DNA of 64,000 nt from Ariolimax columbianus. Lineage: Eukaryota; Mollusca; Gastropoda; Stylommatophora; Arionidae. Positions 10,550-22,884 of the stretch are shown one piece after another (position 1 is the stretch's first letter; every line of letters starts with the position of its first letter). The notes under the pieces are model-generated. The model was given only the letters and a program-made list of their open reading frames with translations, searched no databases and was not told where the DNA came from. The position numbers and the translations under genes are program-made. The DNA lies in contig JAVGWX010000014.1 of NCBI GenBank assembly GCA_036924085.1, positions 36,938,056-37,002,055 of the forward strand. The letters are read 5' to 3'.

Positions 10550-13540
10550 CATGCCCAGAGGAATTAATGACCGCCTGATTACACTGCGTCTTCCTCTAAT
10601 AGGAGGGCGCCATGCAACACTTGTCAGTGCATACGCACCCACAATGACAAATCATCAGGAAACAAAATATCAGTTTTATGAGGACCTTGAGGCGCTCATC
10701 GCTGCAGTCCCCAAATCTGACAAACTGATCATCCTCGGTGATTTTAACGCTAGGGTTGGCACAGCTCATACAGCCTGGGAGGGGGGCCATTGGCAGACAT
10801 GGTATCAAAAAATGCAATAGTAACGGACTGCTCCTTCTGAGTACATGTGCCGCAAATGAACTACTCATTACAAACAAAGCTTTTCGATTTCCTGTCCGAA
10901 ATAGAACCACATGGATGCACACAAGATCCCGCCACTGGCACCTCATTGACTGAATGATCATCAGACGTAGGGATCGAGCGCATGCTATGGTAACTAAGAG
11001 CATGTTTGGTGCAGAATGTTGGACCGACCATCGACTTGTCATTGCCAAACTAAACTTCAAGATCCAGACCAAAATGCGCCCACAGAGAAAGAAACCACTG
11101 AGGAGGCTAAATGTCTCTCAGCTGAAATACGAACCCACGAGAGGAGGCTTCCAGGAAGAGCTTGAGGGCAGACTATCTGAGCTTCGTTTTGAAAAGAACG
11201 ACATCAAAGGGAACTGGGCATCATTGAGAAACACACTCTACGATACAGCTGTTAAACACATTGGCCCACTCACGCGCAAGTATAAGGACTGGTTTGATGA
11301 GAACGATCTGGAAATACAGGGCCTTCTCGATGCAAAACATGAAGCGCACAGGGAATACCAGAGGGACACATCATCTCCGGCAGCAAAAGCTGCCTTCAAT
11401 ACTGCTCGCAAAGCTGTCCAGACCAGGCTTAGAGATATGCAAGACTCCTGGCTCAGCAAAAGAGCTGACGAAATTTAGATGTTCGCCGAGCGTCATGACA
11501 CCAAACGGTTTTACGAGGCACTGAAAGCTCTCTACGGCCCGCATCCCTCTAGTAATACTCCAGTTCGCAGTGCGGATGGGGTACTGCTAACAGATAAGGT
11601 TCAGATTCTAGACCGATGGGCAGACCACTTCTGCAAAATACTAAACCACCCATCGTCCATAAATGAAGAGGCCATCCGGCGAATGCCGCAGGTGAAACTG
11701 AACCTAGCGTTGGATGAAGTCATCACTGAGGAGGAAGTCGACAGGGCAATCAGTTCACTATCTATAGGAAAAGCTCCAGGAGCTAATGCAATATCAGCAG
11801 AGGTATATAAGACAGCTGGCCCATCCCTCACCAGAAGGATCACTGAACTCTTCTGTCACATGTGGGTTGAAGGAAAAACTCCGCAGGAGCTAAAGGACGC
11901 CTCAATTGTTCACCTGTTCAAAAGAAAAGGGAACCGTCAGGAATGCGACAATCATCGTGGAATATCGCGACTCTCCGTAGCAGGCAAGATCCTAGCGCGC
12001 TTACTGCTAAACAGGCTCAACAAACACCTTGAACAAAGCCACCACCTCCCAGAAAGCCAATGTGGGTTCAGAGCCGGAAGAGGAACAGTGGACATGATTT
12101 TTGCTACTCGCCAAGTTGAAGAGAAGTGTCGGGAACAAAATCAGGCCTTGTACACCACATTTATTGATTTGACAAAGGCATTTGATACAGTAAACAGAGG
12201 AGGGCTGTGGTTGATAATGTCTAAGTTTTCCTGCCCCAACAAATTCATAACAATGGTGAAACAGCTACACGAAGGCATGTGTGCTCGTGTACTGACCAGC
12301 GGTGCAATCTCTAAAACGTTTCTAGTATCAAACGGAGTAAGACAAGGATGTGTACTCGCCCCGACTTTGTTCAGCATGATGTTCGCGGCCACGATGACAG
12401 ACGCCTTCAGATCACTGGAGCTTGGAATACCCATAAAGTACAGCACAGATGGCAAATTACTCAATCCCAGAAGAATGAAGGCCAAAACCAAAGTGGCTGG
12501 CGACATAATCAGGGAACTTGTTTTTGCTGACGACTGCGCTCTAATGAGCAACTCAGAACTGAACATGCAGGTTGGAATGGACCAGTTCTCTGCCGCATGC
12601 AAAAATTTTGGCCTGACCATAAATGCCAAAAAAACAGAGGTCATGTACCAACCAGAACTAGGCATGCCGTACACAAAACCAGAGACTACAGTCAGCGGGC
12701 AGACGCTGAATGCCGTGGACAAATTCACATATCTGGGCAGCACGCTATCTAGAGCTGTCAGCCTAGACGATGAGGTGGCAAGCAGAATAGCAAAGGCCAG
12801 CACAGCCTTTGGTAGAATGCGCTCGATGGTCTGGGCACGTCGTGGCATCAGCGTCAAGACCAAACTCTAAGTCTACCGTACAACCATCATTCCAACCCTA
12901 CTATACGCTTGCGAAAGCTGGACTGTATACTCTGGACATGCAAAGAGGTTAAACCACTTCCACACAGGTTGCCTGAGGCGAATATTCCACATCCGATGGC
13001 AAGATCATGTCACTGACATCGAGGTTCTCTCGAGGGCTAACATGCCCAGCATCCATGCACTGCTAGAGAAAGCACGACAAGGATAGGCCGGACACCTCGT
13101 CCGTATGTCAGACGAGCGGTTCCCCAAAGAAGCTTCTCTACGGCGAGCTGAGAGAGGGATGGCGCGAGAGAGGGCGCCCAAAGAAACGTTTTAAAGACGA
13201 TCTGAAGGACTCACTGAACAGTTGCCAGATAGACATCGACACCTGGGAATGTCTTGCGCAAAACAGATCTGACTGGAGAAGCGCAGTCAAATCGGGTGAA
13301 GCTGCCGGTGAAGACGACCGTGTTGTGAAAGCCCAGAGCAGACGCGAGACGCGGAAATCCCGAGCAGCGGGAACACCATCACCTTCTACAAACCTCGTGT
13401 GCCCGATATGTAGCAAATGTTTTCGTGCCCGCATTGGCCTGTTCAGCCACATACGCACCCACACCCAACAGGGAAATATGTGACAAGGATGATGTCGGCG
13501 GTCCTCATCGACAACGATGGACAGCTATTATTATTATTAT
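10550..13540 (+). mobile_element. 5'-truncated LINE: endonuclease, RT and C-terminal C2H2 finger
   Basis: The insertion is bounded by TACGGGTAAG at 10540-10549 and 13541-13550. It opens inside the APE-type endonuclease ([18 protein letters not shown]). A linker follows (10954-11478), then RT (11479-12870) with FIDLTKAFDTVNR, NGVRQGCVLAP and the catalytic VFADDCAL. The thumb (YLGSTLSRAVSLDDEV), a basic GRPKKRFKDDLKDS segment and a perfect C-X2-C-X12-H-X3-H finger at about 13395-13462 complete it. It ends in (ATT)n, as in several RTE-like families; clade assignment is uncertain. At least four premature stops (near 10953, 11476, 12868, 13085) and two frameshifts kill it. The encoded machine would nick DNA and prime reverse transcription on its own RNA. 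Confidence 0.92.
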
Positions 13541-14215
13541 TACGGGTAAGGTGAATGAGCAAATCCAGGTAGCAGTGGGAAAGGCAAACAGCAATGTTAG
13601 GTATGATAAAAAGAAATATTGAACATAGAAGCATGGAAGTAAAAATCAAACTGTGAAAAGCATTAGTATGACCTAGATTGGAGTACTGGGTACAGGTGTG
13701 GATTCCTTATAATAGAGGGAATATAAGCATGCTGGAAAGAATACACAGAAAAGCGACAACGCTGATATTGGGATTCCAGAATTTGTTATGAGGAAAAACT
13801 CAGAAAACCCGGCCTACAGTGTCTAGGAAAGAGACGATTTCGAGGTACCTTAATATAGGCTTATAAGATAAATAAAGGAAAGGATAAATTAAACTATAAC
13901 AAGTATTTTTTTTTCAAAATACAGCAGCCTACATTAACAAGAGGGCATAGCTACAAATTAACTAAAGAAAGATCCAGATTAGATATTAGAATATATTTTG
14001 GTAGCCAGGGTGGTGAATGTTTGAAATGTATTGCCACAGAAAGTAGTGTAGGAAAAGTCAATTAATGCATTTAAGAATATGTTGGATGCGCATAGCTCTT
14101 AGAGCAAGGGAATGCAAATGAAACTGGTTGTATACAGATTCTGCAGAGTCTTCTAAACCAGTATAAAGATGTTGAGCTAAGTTCAGTTGAGTTGAGTTGA
14201 GTTAAGTTAAGTTAA

Positions 14216-15086
14216 CATGCTTTTTGAAGACAAAGGCTGTTTTTGCGTGATACATGTACTGATTTTGTTGTACATGATTTGGTTTGAGTTGTGAGGACGT
14301 CTATATTTCCCCCGAAGATGCTCACCAAGTTGACGTTTAGGTCTGAAGTGACAAAAATTGGGTTCGACGACCAAGTCTCACACACAAATATATTCACATC
14401 CTAAGACAATAATTAAAAATACATTTTTACACAACCACTAGTCACTCACATGTTGACACAACGACATCAAACACTTCTTGACATAGGTACCCATGTGTTT
14501 ACAAATTGCCATAAAAAACACACACACATTCTCACATAACCACACACACATTCTGGCACAATATCTATACACATACATACTGGAGACTACTGCCTCACCA
14601 AAGAGCACACTGGGTGAGCCTTTTTACATGGGTGATAAATGTATTTGGCTTTACTATTTCCTCCATTGGTCATTTGTAGGTTCGCTGCGTCGATGGGGTT
14701 GAGGTGGGGTGTCAGGTGGGGTTCATAGAATACATTCCCCGCTAACCACGGGTGCTCTCATTGCAGATCACACTTCTTTATTCTGTATTTAGGCCTTTTT
14801 TCCCGTGGCTGTGTCATGTCCTGCCAATTATGCCTTCACGATATCCCCCACTCTTTCCCACGCCACAACATCTCACACTTTCCAATGAGGTCCAATGGCT
14901 CTGCCCCACCTCTCCCCTCCTTAGAGTCAGAGCGTAGTCCGACGGTAGTGCAATGTCAGATCATCCGGTGCTCTCGCTGCAGCTTCGATATAGAGCTAGG
15001 CCAGAATCCTCTCTGGGTGCCTCTACCTTTATTGGATTCTTGGTAGAGGTCTCGTAGGCTGGACAAAGATATACATATATATGTAT

Positions 15087-15118
<32 letters not shown>

Positions 15119-15703
15119 TCTGAAACAATGACTTCAAACATATCTTGGTGCACAGTTACAGGAATCTTGACACATCAACAACACAAACATAAGTCTTCAT
15201 CTACACACAATATATTGTGTATAGATGTGTCAAAATATGTGTGTATAGTTGTGTAAAAATGTATGTGCGTCACAGCTAAACATACACTATTTGACACAAC
15301 ACTTACACACACACACAATACAAAACTGCGTACATACGTGCATTGTAACACAGTATCTACAAACATACACATATACCTATCTTGACAGAATAACTACACT
15401 CACATCGTAACACATCAACTAGAGACACACGTCCATCTAGACACAGCTACACACACATATGGACGCAGCAACTACCAGAGCGTTTAGAGAAAAATATTAC
15501 CTCTAGCGCCATCAGTACGACTGCAGTGCTTAGAGTTATGTGACACCTATGTAGAAATAATCTTTGGATGAAGTGATTATAAGGGTATATAGTTGCATGC
15601 CTCTAGAACGTGACATATGTACAGAGCAAAGAGTAAAATGGAGTTCAACATGGAAATACGGTTGAAGGTTGAAGCAACGTGCTGGTATTGAATTCCTGAT
15701 GGT
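14216..15703. repeat. CA-rich region with degenerate ~50-bp units
   Basis: Scattered ACACACACA runs (14510-14580, 15090-15115, 15300-15320) and repeated TTGACACA and ACACACATT strings look like decayed units of the satellite that is clean at 17330-17700. No gene recognised. Confidence 0.4.
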
Positions 15704-16370
15704 GGAAGAAATGGTAACACACAGTGAAAATGAGAGCCATATAGTCTTGCTGACAGATGCTCTCGAAGTAGTCACGGCGCTAAAAAGCCAGAAGAACACT
15801 GAGCTTAATGACTTAAGAGCAGCACTCTGCAAACTGTGCCAGCAGTCCGCACCAAAAAGGGTGGTGGTACAGTGGGTTCCATCACACTGCAACATCCAAG
15901 GCAACGAGGAGGCAGACAGACTGGCAAAAGAAGGTGCAAGGCTACCACAAACAGATACCAGTATGACGTACGAAGAGTCAAAACGGCTTATCAAAGCCAG
16001 ATACATGACCAAATGGGAAACCGAACATACTGGTTACACCAAAAACGATGCCTATTACCAGTTGAACCGAAGAGAGCAGGTCGTTGTCTTCAGACTTCGC
16101 ACTGGCCACAACAGACTGAGGTACCACCTATTCAACAAACTGAAGATAGGGTGTACCGACGAATGCCCGTGCGGTACTGGTAAAATGACCACTGAACATC
16201 TGCTGCAGAACTGCCCGACATACGAGGATCAGAGAGAGCAGATGTGGCCATTGCCAGTGGAACTGCAAGACAAGCTCTATGGCAGTGGCGAGAGCCTCAG
16301 GATGACCGCCGCTTTTTTCGAGAAAATAATGGTTACTGTCTGACTGCGTACGCAGAAGAAGAAGAAGAAG
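15704..16370 (+). mobile_element. I-type LINE copy A1: RNase H domain
   Basis: A 5'-truncated insertion with the TSD AATTCCTGATGGT at 15691-15703 and 16371-16383. The single open frame (to 16343) starts inside RNase H: VLLTDALEVVTALKS (third acidic residue) and GNEEADRLAKEG (last acidic residue). The first D and the E are lost by truncation. A C-X-C-X8-H-X4-C motif follows (CPCG...EHLLQNC). The 3' UTR is only ~25 nt and contains the perfect palindrome CTGCGTACGCAG at 16344-16355, then (GAA)n. Nearly identical to copies A2 and A5, so young. Confidence 0.93.
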
Positions 16371-16584
16371 AATTCCTGATGGTTAAAGGCTGTGTGCCCA
16401 TCGACATGTTTCTAAGAATGACCAGGGGTATATAGTGACGCCTGCATTAATCTCATTACTGTCAGGAGGTCAGCGCGGACTTTACAAGGGGACAATCTAG
16501 GCATCTGGATCCCGCATGACAAGCATTGCAACTAACCAATCACAGCGGTGGATATACAGCAGCAGGCTCAAGTGGACGAGCTGT

Positions 16585-16905
16585 GCTGGATCAAGATGCT
16601 GAGCAGCACATGAGCTGCAGTAGTCAGCGAACCAGAGCTGCCTAGAACCTTCTATACCTCCATGCGATAATCCTGGATAACAGGCTGCAACAGAGCAGAC
16701 TGGCTAAAGAGAAGGGATCGAAGTGGGAATGCTAACCCAGTACTAAAAAAATGGTTGCTGAAGTCGGATGTGTTGGAGTGAAGGTGCAAATATCGCAGTA
16801 AATCTGTAAACTACAACACAGCGCATTCCGTTTTTTGGACTATATGCTGCTACATAGGCCCGTGTCAGGATTTGGTAGCGAGAGAACGAACGAAGCCAAG
16901 CCAAG
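16585..16905 (+). repeat. SINE family S1, copy 1
   Basis: Begins at GGATCAAGATGCTGAGCAGC and is collinear with 40614-40980 (GATCCTGGATAACAGGCTGC-like, GAAGTCGGATGTGTTGGA, then a CGCATTCCGT block) down to GAACGAACGAAG. The (GAA)n tail is eroded to GAAGCCAAGCC. No TSD found, so it is an older copy. Confidence 0.78.
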
Positions 16906-17329
16906 ACAATCGCCATACGAAGCAGAAATATATCGCCACAATGCTTACGCTTTTGATTGACCGTGTACTTCCCATTATCCATGCCCGAGCAGGGATATAG
17001 AAATATGTATGCCAGATGGCTATGTCCTATGCTGACACTGGATATGAAACAGCGCCAACAGCAGGTGTGTCAGGAATGCATCTGTTTCTTACCTCGACGG
17101 GATTCAACAACTTGTCCCACCTTGGAGTATGTGGCGATCGGTACGGTGACCAGGTTAACATATAATGACACGTTATATAAATGTCAATCTAGATTTTAAG
17201 AATATGTATAGCTCATGTGTACATTTTGCACATTACTTAAAGTCAAAGCTTTTCAAACCACCATTATGCCAACACACCCATCAAGACAAAAGATTTCACA
17301 GATATTGATACAATAACTAGACAAACATA
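16906..17329. other. Unassigned DNA
   Basis: No gene recognised. The right part grades into the ~52-bp satellite. Confidence 0.4.
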
Positions 17330-17700
17330 CACATCTAGATTGAAATGCTACACACACATTAATACATCAACTACAAACAGACACCCATCTTGACAGAACA
17401 GCTACACACACATATTGATACAACAACTACACAAACATACACATCTAGACAGAACATCTACACACACATTGATACAACAACTACAAACAGACACCCATCT
17501 AGACAGAACAGCTACACACATTGATACAACAACTACAAACAGACACCCATCTAGACAGAACAGCTACACACACATTGATACAACAACTACCAACAGACAC
17601 CCATCTAGACAGAACAGCTACACACATTGATACAACAGCTACAAACAGACACTCATCTAGACAGAACAACTACACACTTCGTCTTAATACAACAGTTACT
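17330..17700. repeat. ~52-bp satellite
   Basis: Tandem units built on GATACAACAACTACAAACAG and ACACCCATCTAGACAGAACA, about seven copies. Degenerate units extend on both sides (15.2-15.5 kb and to ~18.0 kb). Open frames rich in Thr and Gln come from the repeat. Confidence 0.85.
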
Positions 17701-19507
17701 TGCAAATCTAGACCCAATATCTGCATTAACGCATCTTGACACACACCAATTATATACCTTCAAATCGTAACACAACTACTGACTGCGCCAGTAGAAACTA
17801 GTGAGGCAAACATCTAAGCAAAAAAAACACACAAAAAACAACTACTGACACCCACACCTTGACACAAGAACCAAAAATATGCGCTTCTTGAAACAACAGA
17901 GACAAGCAAAAATCGTGATAAACACACACAAAACACACACATCTTGGAACAACTATACACACATCTTGGAACAACTACATCCAGATCCTTATACAACACA
18001 TACACACACATAATGACATCAAATAAAGCGATGACAGAATAATGAGATATGGACCAAGATGGCATATTTTGTTCCACCACATTACGAAACGACAAGATTC
18101 AATCAATTGTTATATTCATTAACAGCGTATCTGTTTACGCGTATCGGTTGTCGCAGCTCAGATTAATACCTTTAAAGTGAAACATTGACACTATCTGTTA
18201 CCGCCCTTACCTGAAACCTGTCCTCTAAGTGTTTATGTTGGTCACTGGGATGCTGACCACTGCTTATCAAACGGACAAGGGTGGGATTTTTAGCGAGTGA
18301 TTTTGGAACACACTCGAGTTTTATTCTTCTCTCGTGTCTCATGTTGATTAGTGCGTCATTTGTTTTCTTAGTCACACGGCGTGAGTCATGTTGTTGTTGT
18401 TGTTGCTTAGATATTTGCCTCACTAGTTTCTACTGGCGGAGGCGCGCCGTTTTCCACCCCATACCGTATTCCATTGGACGATATCAGGACGCATAAACCA
18501 GTGCTTGGATGCATGTATGCGTCTGTTTGTACCTATGCTAGATTTGTGCGCCCTCAGAAGCTAGCCCAACCAAAGTGCAATGGAAGGGCCTCACCACGAG
18601 GGCGCGTGTGAAAGTTGTGCAAGGGTGTGACTGTAGGACAGAGTCAAATAAAACAGGGGGAGGTAAGAGAAGAGAGCAGAATTGCCCCCAGGGTGAGACC
18701 TACTAATCACACGGCGTGAGTCAGCGTGGCCATATAATGAAACGCCCGTTTCTCAATTCCAAACCACCTGGTTTGAAGTCGTCGCGAGTTTGACAGACAC
18801 TGTGTTTTTTCTCTCGGTACAATCGCTTCTCTGCGTGTGAAAAGTTATGGCAACCCACCGTACTGCACACCTGCAAAGAAACTTATAACAGCCAAAAAGG
18901 TTAGCGGTTGTAAGGAACCACGTTTTGCCCATGACATGCTTTTTAATTTCACATTGCAAACTGTTGTCAAGGATGAAGTGTTAGTACATTGTGTGCTCTG
19001 GATTATTTTATGGGGGTATCACTTCCATTACCATTGTCCAACACTGCCAAGAAATTTCCTTTGTATTCATTTGCAGCTGGATCGGTTAAAGCGTTTTGAC
19101 AACCAGAATCAAACTCTGCACTTTTACATGAGAAACTATCGCTCTACAACTCCACCAAGTAAACGCTCCCAAGAGCCAAATCGACAGTGACAAAAACTAC
19201 CAATAGAGTCTTGTGCAAACTGGGTATGCTCACACTACACAAAACCTGCTGCCATGCAGGGATGTTGGGAACATTCAGAAGACGAGTTCGGCAGAAATAC
19301 TATTTGAGAGCTTAGGTGTGCCGACTCATAAAACTAATGAAAGGTACCTAGGAACAAATATGTAACACAATGACAAGGGTCCCACAAGTCAGGGTAAGAG
19401 AAGCCCTGAAGAAAACCGTTCGAGGTATCCACACATAACTTTACAGCCATGACCGAGTGATGTAGTTAAGAGAATTGTCGAATTGTCATTGTTTGAAAGT
19501 CTTCGAC
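17701..19507. other. Mostly unassigned DNA
   Basis: Decayed satellite units to ~18.0 kb, a short (TTG)n near 18390, and two ACGGCGTGAGTCA strings (18376 and 18712). No coding region is supported. Confidence 0.4.
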
Positions 19508-19518
19508 AATGCTCGTTT

Positions 19519-19756
19519 TTACGTTCACCTTATTTCTCTAATCCCAAAGGCGGTGTGGGTTGCACTGTTGTTTTTATTTTGCGCTTGGCGGCCCAGTGCA
19601 GATGACTTCAGCATGCATTTATATAAGGGTTTGCTTCCTCCTGCATTTTCTAAGGATTTGCTTCCCGTGGTAACGGCTGGTGCTGTGATGGGGATCGAAC
19701 CCAGCAACTTCGGGTCGTAAGCCGTGCCACTTAACCCTTAGCCCACGCCGTCCCAT
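19519..19756 (-). repeat. tRNA-derived SINE family S2, copy 1
   Basis: A TSD (AATGCTCGTTT at 19508-19518 and 19757-19767) bounds it. On the minus strand it starts GGGACGGCGTGGGCTAAG and has an A-box-like TTAAGTGGCACGG and a canonical B-box GGTTCGATCCC. The S1-like core follows (TGCTGAAGTC...CTGCACTGGGCCG), then AAATAAAAACAACAGTGCAA. It is collinear with 59370-59607. It is transcribed, if at all, by RNA polymerase III; that is family knowledge. Confidence 0.82.
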
Positions 19757-19767
19757 AATGCTCGTTT

Positions 19768-21699
19768 ATCCGATTTTCTTACGGTCATACTGTGAAATTC
19801 CACGACCTTTTAGATCTCATAGAAAGTTCAAGACAAGGTATCCTTTCTTTAGCGGCTCGATAGTTCAGAGCATGTTAGGCAAAAACATACCTGAACCAAC
19901 GTTAGGACCAGTTAATGTCTTTATCGACAACGGAACATGTCGAAAACAACATACTACAGACAATTCAGCACAGTTAATTGAGAAACAGCAAAGATAGAAC
20001 CTACCAGGGTTTGGCTCTAATTTTGCTCTTGCGCGTTAGGCGATGCCGGATGCCGCCAGGCCATTGATTTGACTGAAATTCACACTAGCTGACGAATTAT
20101 CTTTGTTTCCGTGGCAACGTTTTGCGGTTTTCTATTTGCAATGATCAGCTCGTTCATTTTGTGTTGTTTTTCCTTCCGATTATCCCATAATGGTAATCGA
20201 CTATGTGGCAGATTCCAGGTTTTCACTGGGGTTTTTCAATCTGAAATGTTACCACATGCATCCACATCATTCACGACCACACACAGCAAATAACATAACA
20301 CGTGTAAACAGCAGGCGACATATTTATTAATATCACATTCAAGTAAAATTATTGAAGAGAGTGAAATGAGATTACAAACAACACAAGAAATACATTTTAA
20401 GTAAATGATTATAATTTATCTATTAATATTATTATTATTAATTGCGGAGGTTGTAAGCATTAGCTTTTAAATATTGCTCCCAACTAATCCAACCCAGATC
20501 TAGCCGCTACACTCTCCTCCCTTTATCTGCACTTACCACACTCTCACAAACTCGTCTTCACGGTCGTATTCTGTGCATTCACTCACACTCAAATTACCTT
20601 AGGCAGGTGATCTTTACATTATACATTTAGATCCCTTCAGGCAGGTGATCTTGACATTTCACGTTCAATCTATTCAACGTAATCACACTCAATCGATCTG
20701 CGTATACACGCACTCTGGAACATACATAGTTCCCTAGGTGTCCCGCACACACCAAACACACATCTAAATCTCTTCTAGTCACAGGCTTCCCAACACACAA
20801 CTTATAGAGCGACTGGTCAAGACTCAAAGGCATATGATGGATCAGTCACCATGCAATTAAATCGATCTCTCTAACATTCGTAAAAGAACTTGCTAAACAG
20901 GTAACAGGCTAAGAATCATCGTTTTTCTATAAAGTTGGTGAGCTAAGCAATCTCTTAGCTAAATTCTCAGTCTCTCTCTCACTCTATCTCTCTATCTTTC
21001 TCTTTCTCTCTCCATGGCCATCCTGCTTCAGTTAAACTTTGCCTAGTATTATATAGTCTCAAGCAGTATCAGGGCTGTAAAATTATCCTCTGTGGTTTGT
21101 CTGACTCAGCCAACACTCTAGTTAGGATCTACCTCCACTTAGTTGTTATTGGAACGAATCACTCTGAGTTCCTGTCACTCTAAAATGTTGCAGCAAGACC
21201 TGGTGGCCTCTGTCTGTCACTAACCCCCAACTAACCAAATCTAAACGACAGTGGTCATCTCCAAACCCCTACCTGTACCAGACAGATTCTTTCCCTCAAT
21301 CCCCCGTTTTCCTTTGTCGGCTAAGTGTCGAGACGGTGAAACACCCCGGCATACATTCAGGTACCTTTGTTCTCAGAGTCGCCGACCCCATCACCCCTGC
21401 CCTTAACCCCTATGCTTTGGCTAGAACTGTTACAACTATTTGAAAAAGTATTTCGGTTACCCTGTGTCGGATTTCCACGGTCTAGTGAACAGGACTGACC
21501 TTCACGAGATTGCTCTTTCACACTGTTTGCAAATGTGCTGGTATTGGTGGGGTTAGGAAATGTACACACGTGTCAATAATGGACTAACAGATCGCCCTGG
21601 AGAGATTATATCACGCACGATAACATTATATCGGCGATACATCACTCACACGCTGAGTGATGATCCATACGACTTCTTGGAGTTACGGGAGAGACAAGA
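19768..21699. other. Mostly unassigned DNA
   Basis: Contains a decayed family F copy (see 20030-20200), an ATT-rich stretch near 20440 and a CT-rich tract at 20960-21015. No gene recognised. Confidence 0.4.
20030..20200 (-). repeat. Decayed family F copy
   Basis: Shows GGATGCCGCCAG, AATTCACACTAG and TTTCCGTGGCAACGT in the order of the 54.98-55.30-kb copy. Heavily diverged. Confidence 0.45.
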
Positions 21700-21775
21700 C
21701 AAGACAAGTAGAAGAAACTGGTTATATACAGTCTCTGCTGAGTTTTCTTAACCAGTATAATTGCGTTAAGTTCAG
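21700..21775 (+). mobile_element. CR1-like LINE 3' terminal fragment
   Basis: Only the terminal hairpin (21717-21756, outer arms ACTGGTT and AACCAGT) and a short GCGTTAAGTT tail remain. The inner stem has changed, but its complementarity is partly kept. The sequence just left (21640-21700) resembles 55340-55395. Confidence 0.6.
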
Positions 21776-22102
21776 CTCAGATTTATTTCTGGAGCCTGAT
21801 ATAGGAGCACACACTGTAACCTGTAAGGGCCGTTAGAAGCGAATAATGAGTATTAGACATCGGTTTGACTTCTCCATCATAAAAAACACAGCTTCCCAAT
21901 CTTATTCGAGTCACGACCCCGTTTGATAGAAGTAGCGTGACTCGCGGCCCCAATACATTAAAGAAAAGAGTTTTAAAAAGGGTAAAAGAGAACACATCGA
22001 AAATATATTCTTGTTCAGTATATTATAATTCAATATAATATTAACTGACAACATGTTTCTCGATTACGCAATCAACTCACCTGATTGGGTTCAAAAACAT
22101 AC

Positions 22103-22576
22103 TTCGTCTTCTTTTTCTTCTTCTTCTTCTTCTTCTTCTTCTTCTTCTTCTTCTTCTTCTTCTTCTTCTTCTTTTTCTTCTTCTTCTTCTTTTTCTTCTT
22201 CTTCTTCTTCTTCTTCTTCTTCTTCGGTTGTTCTCAAACTCCCGCTACCAAACTCTGAAAATGTAATTGCAAGTAGCAGGAAATAGTCCGAAGAACGGAA
22301 TGTATTGTGTTGTAGCTTAGAGCTTGACTGTGTTATTTGCACCTTTCGGTCCGACACATCCGACTTCAGCAGGCACTTTTGGATACCAAGTTAGTCTTTC
22401 TTTTTCGATCTCTTTTTCTTAACCAGTCTGCTCTGTTGCATATTGTTGTCCAGGACCAACATGTACATGTGTAGTAGGGTCGTGTCAGCTCTTGTTTACT
22501 GGCCCTGACGCTAGCAGTCAGCTTTGGGACGCTGATTGCTTCAGCTCAAACATTGCTCATCATCTTGGTTCCATTG
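22103..22576 (-). repeat. SINE family S1, copy 2, with expanded (GAA)n tail
   Basis: TSD AAACATAC at 22095-22102 and 22577-22584. The plus strand starts with ~120 bp of TTC triplets, i.e. the tail in reverse. The S1 body follows back to a diverged CATCTTGGTTCC head. Poly-Ser and poly-Glu frames here are artefacts of the tail. Confidence 0.87.
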
Positions 22577-22834
22577 AAACATACCATTTGTTAAATTTCA
22601 CGGAATTTGGGAACCGTAACAAATCTGTGCAGGACGTGATGGCGTAATTTGTTGTTTCCCCAAAACTGCTTATGAAAACATTCTAGGGTCCTCGCGTTAA
22701 TATATGTGATTATGCGTCGCTTCAGTGTATCAAAAGGGAACACAAAATATACTACTCATATTTGTGTCGGTTAAACATGATATTTAAAAATGATGATATT
22801 ATTCAAACTTTATCACACAGATTCAATTTGTTTA

Positions 22835-22882
22835 AATAGTCTTCTAAACCAGTATAAAGACGTTAAGTTAAGTTAAGTTAAA
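22835..22882 (+). mobile_element. CR1-like LINE 3' tail only
   Basis: AGTCTTCTAAACCAGTATAA followed by GACGTTAAGTTAAGTTAA is the last part of the family. This may be an extremely 5'-truncated insertion. Confidence 0.7.
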
Positions 22883-22884
22883 AT

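Larger units (their letters stand above)
9958..14215 (+). mobile_element. CR1-like LINE split by two nested insertions
   Basis: Three segments belong to one element: 9958-10120 (RT, ILFLIYIHDL then a decayed FADD-region and VTSKEEVDL), 10386-10549 (EWSESWQIEFNVEKCKVIRM-like), and 13541-14215 (thumb and 3' end, with hairpin 14123-14162 and a TTGAG/TTAAG tail). The gaps are filled by a 265-bp SINE and a 2,991-bp LINE. Each is flanked by a perfect 10-bp TSD (AGGAATGGTC and TACGGGTAAG). The host element carries many stops and was dead or dying when hit. Confidence 0.85.

Noticed and set aside
19519..19756. Functional tRNA gene
   Set aside because: A B-box is present, but acceptor and anticodon stems are not complete and a dispersed second copy exists at 59.4 kb; it is a SINE. 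The tRNA-like starts at 5.85 and 40.17 kb were treated the same way.
21870..21960. hAT-like terminal sequence (CACGACCCCGTTTGATAGAA and a GCGTGACTCGCGGCCCC partner; also GCTCGCGACCTGTCGGTTTG near 22953)
   Set aside because: The strings resemble ends seen near some DNA transposons, but no transposase, TIR pair or TSD was found.
22053..22357. Poly-Ser and poly-Glu proteins
   Set aside because: Translation of the (TTC)n tail of SINE S1 on either strand.
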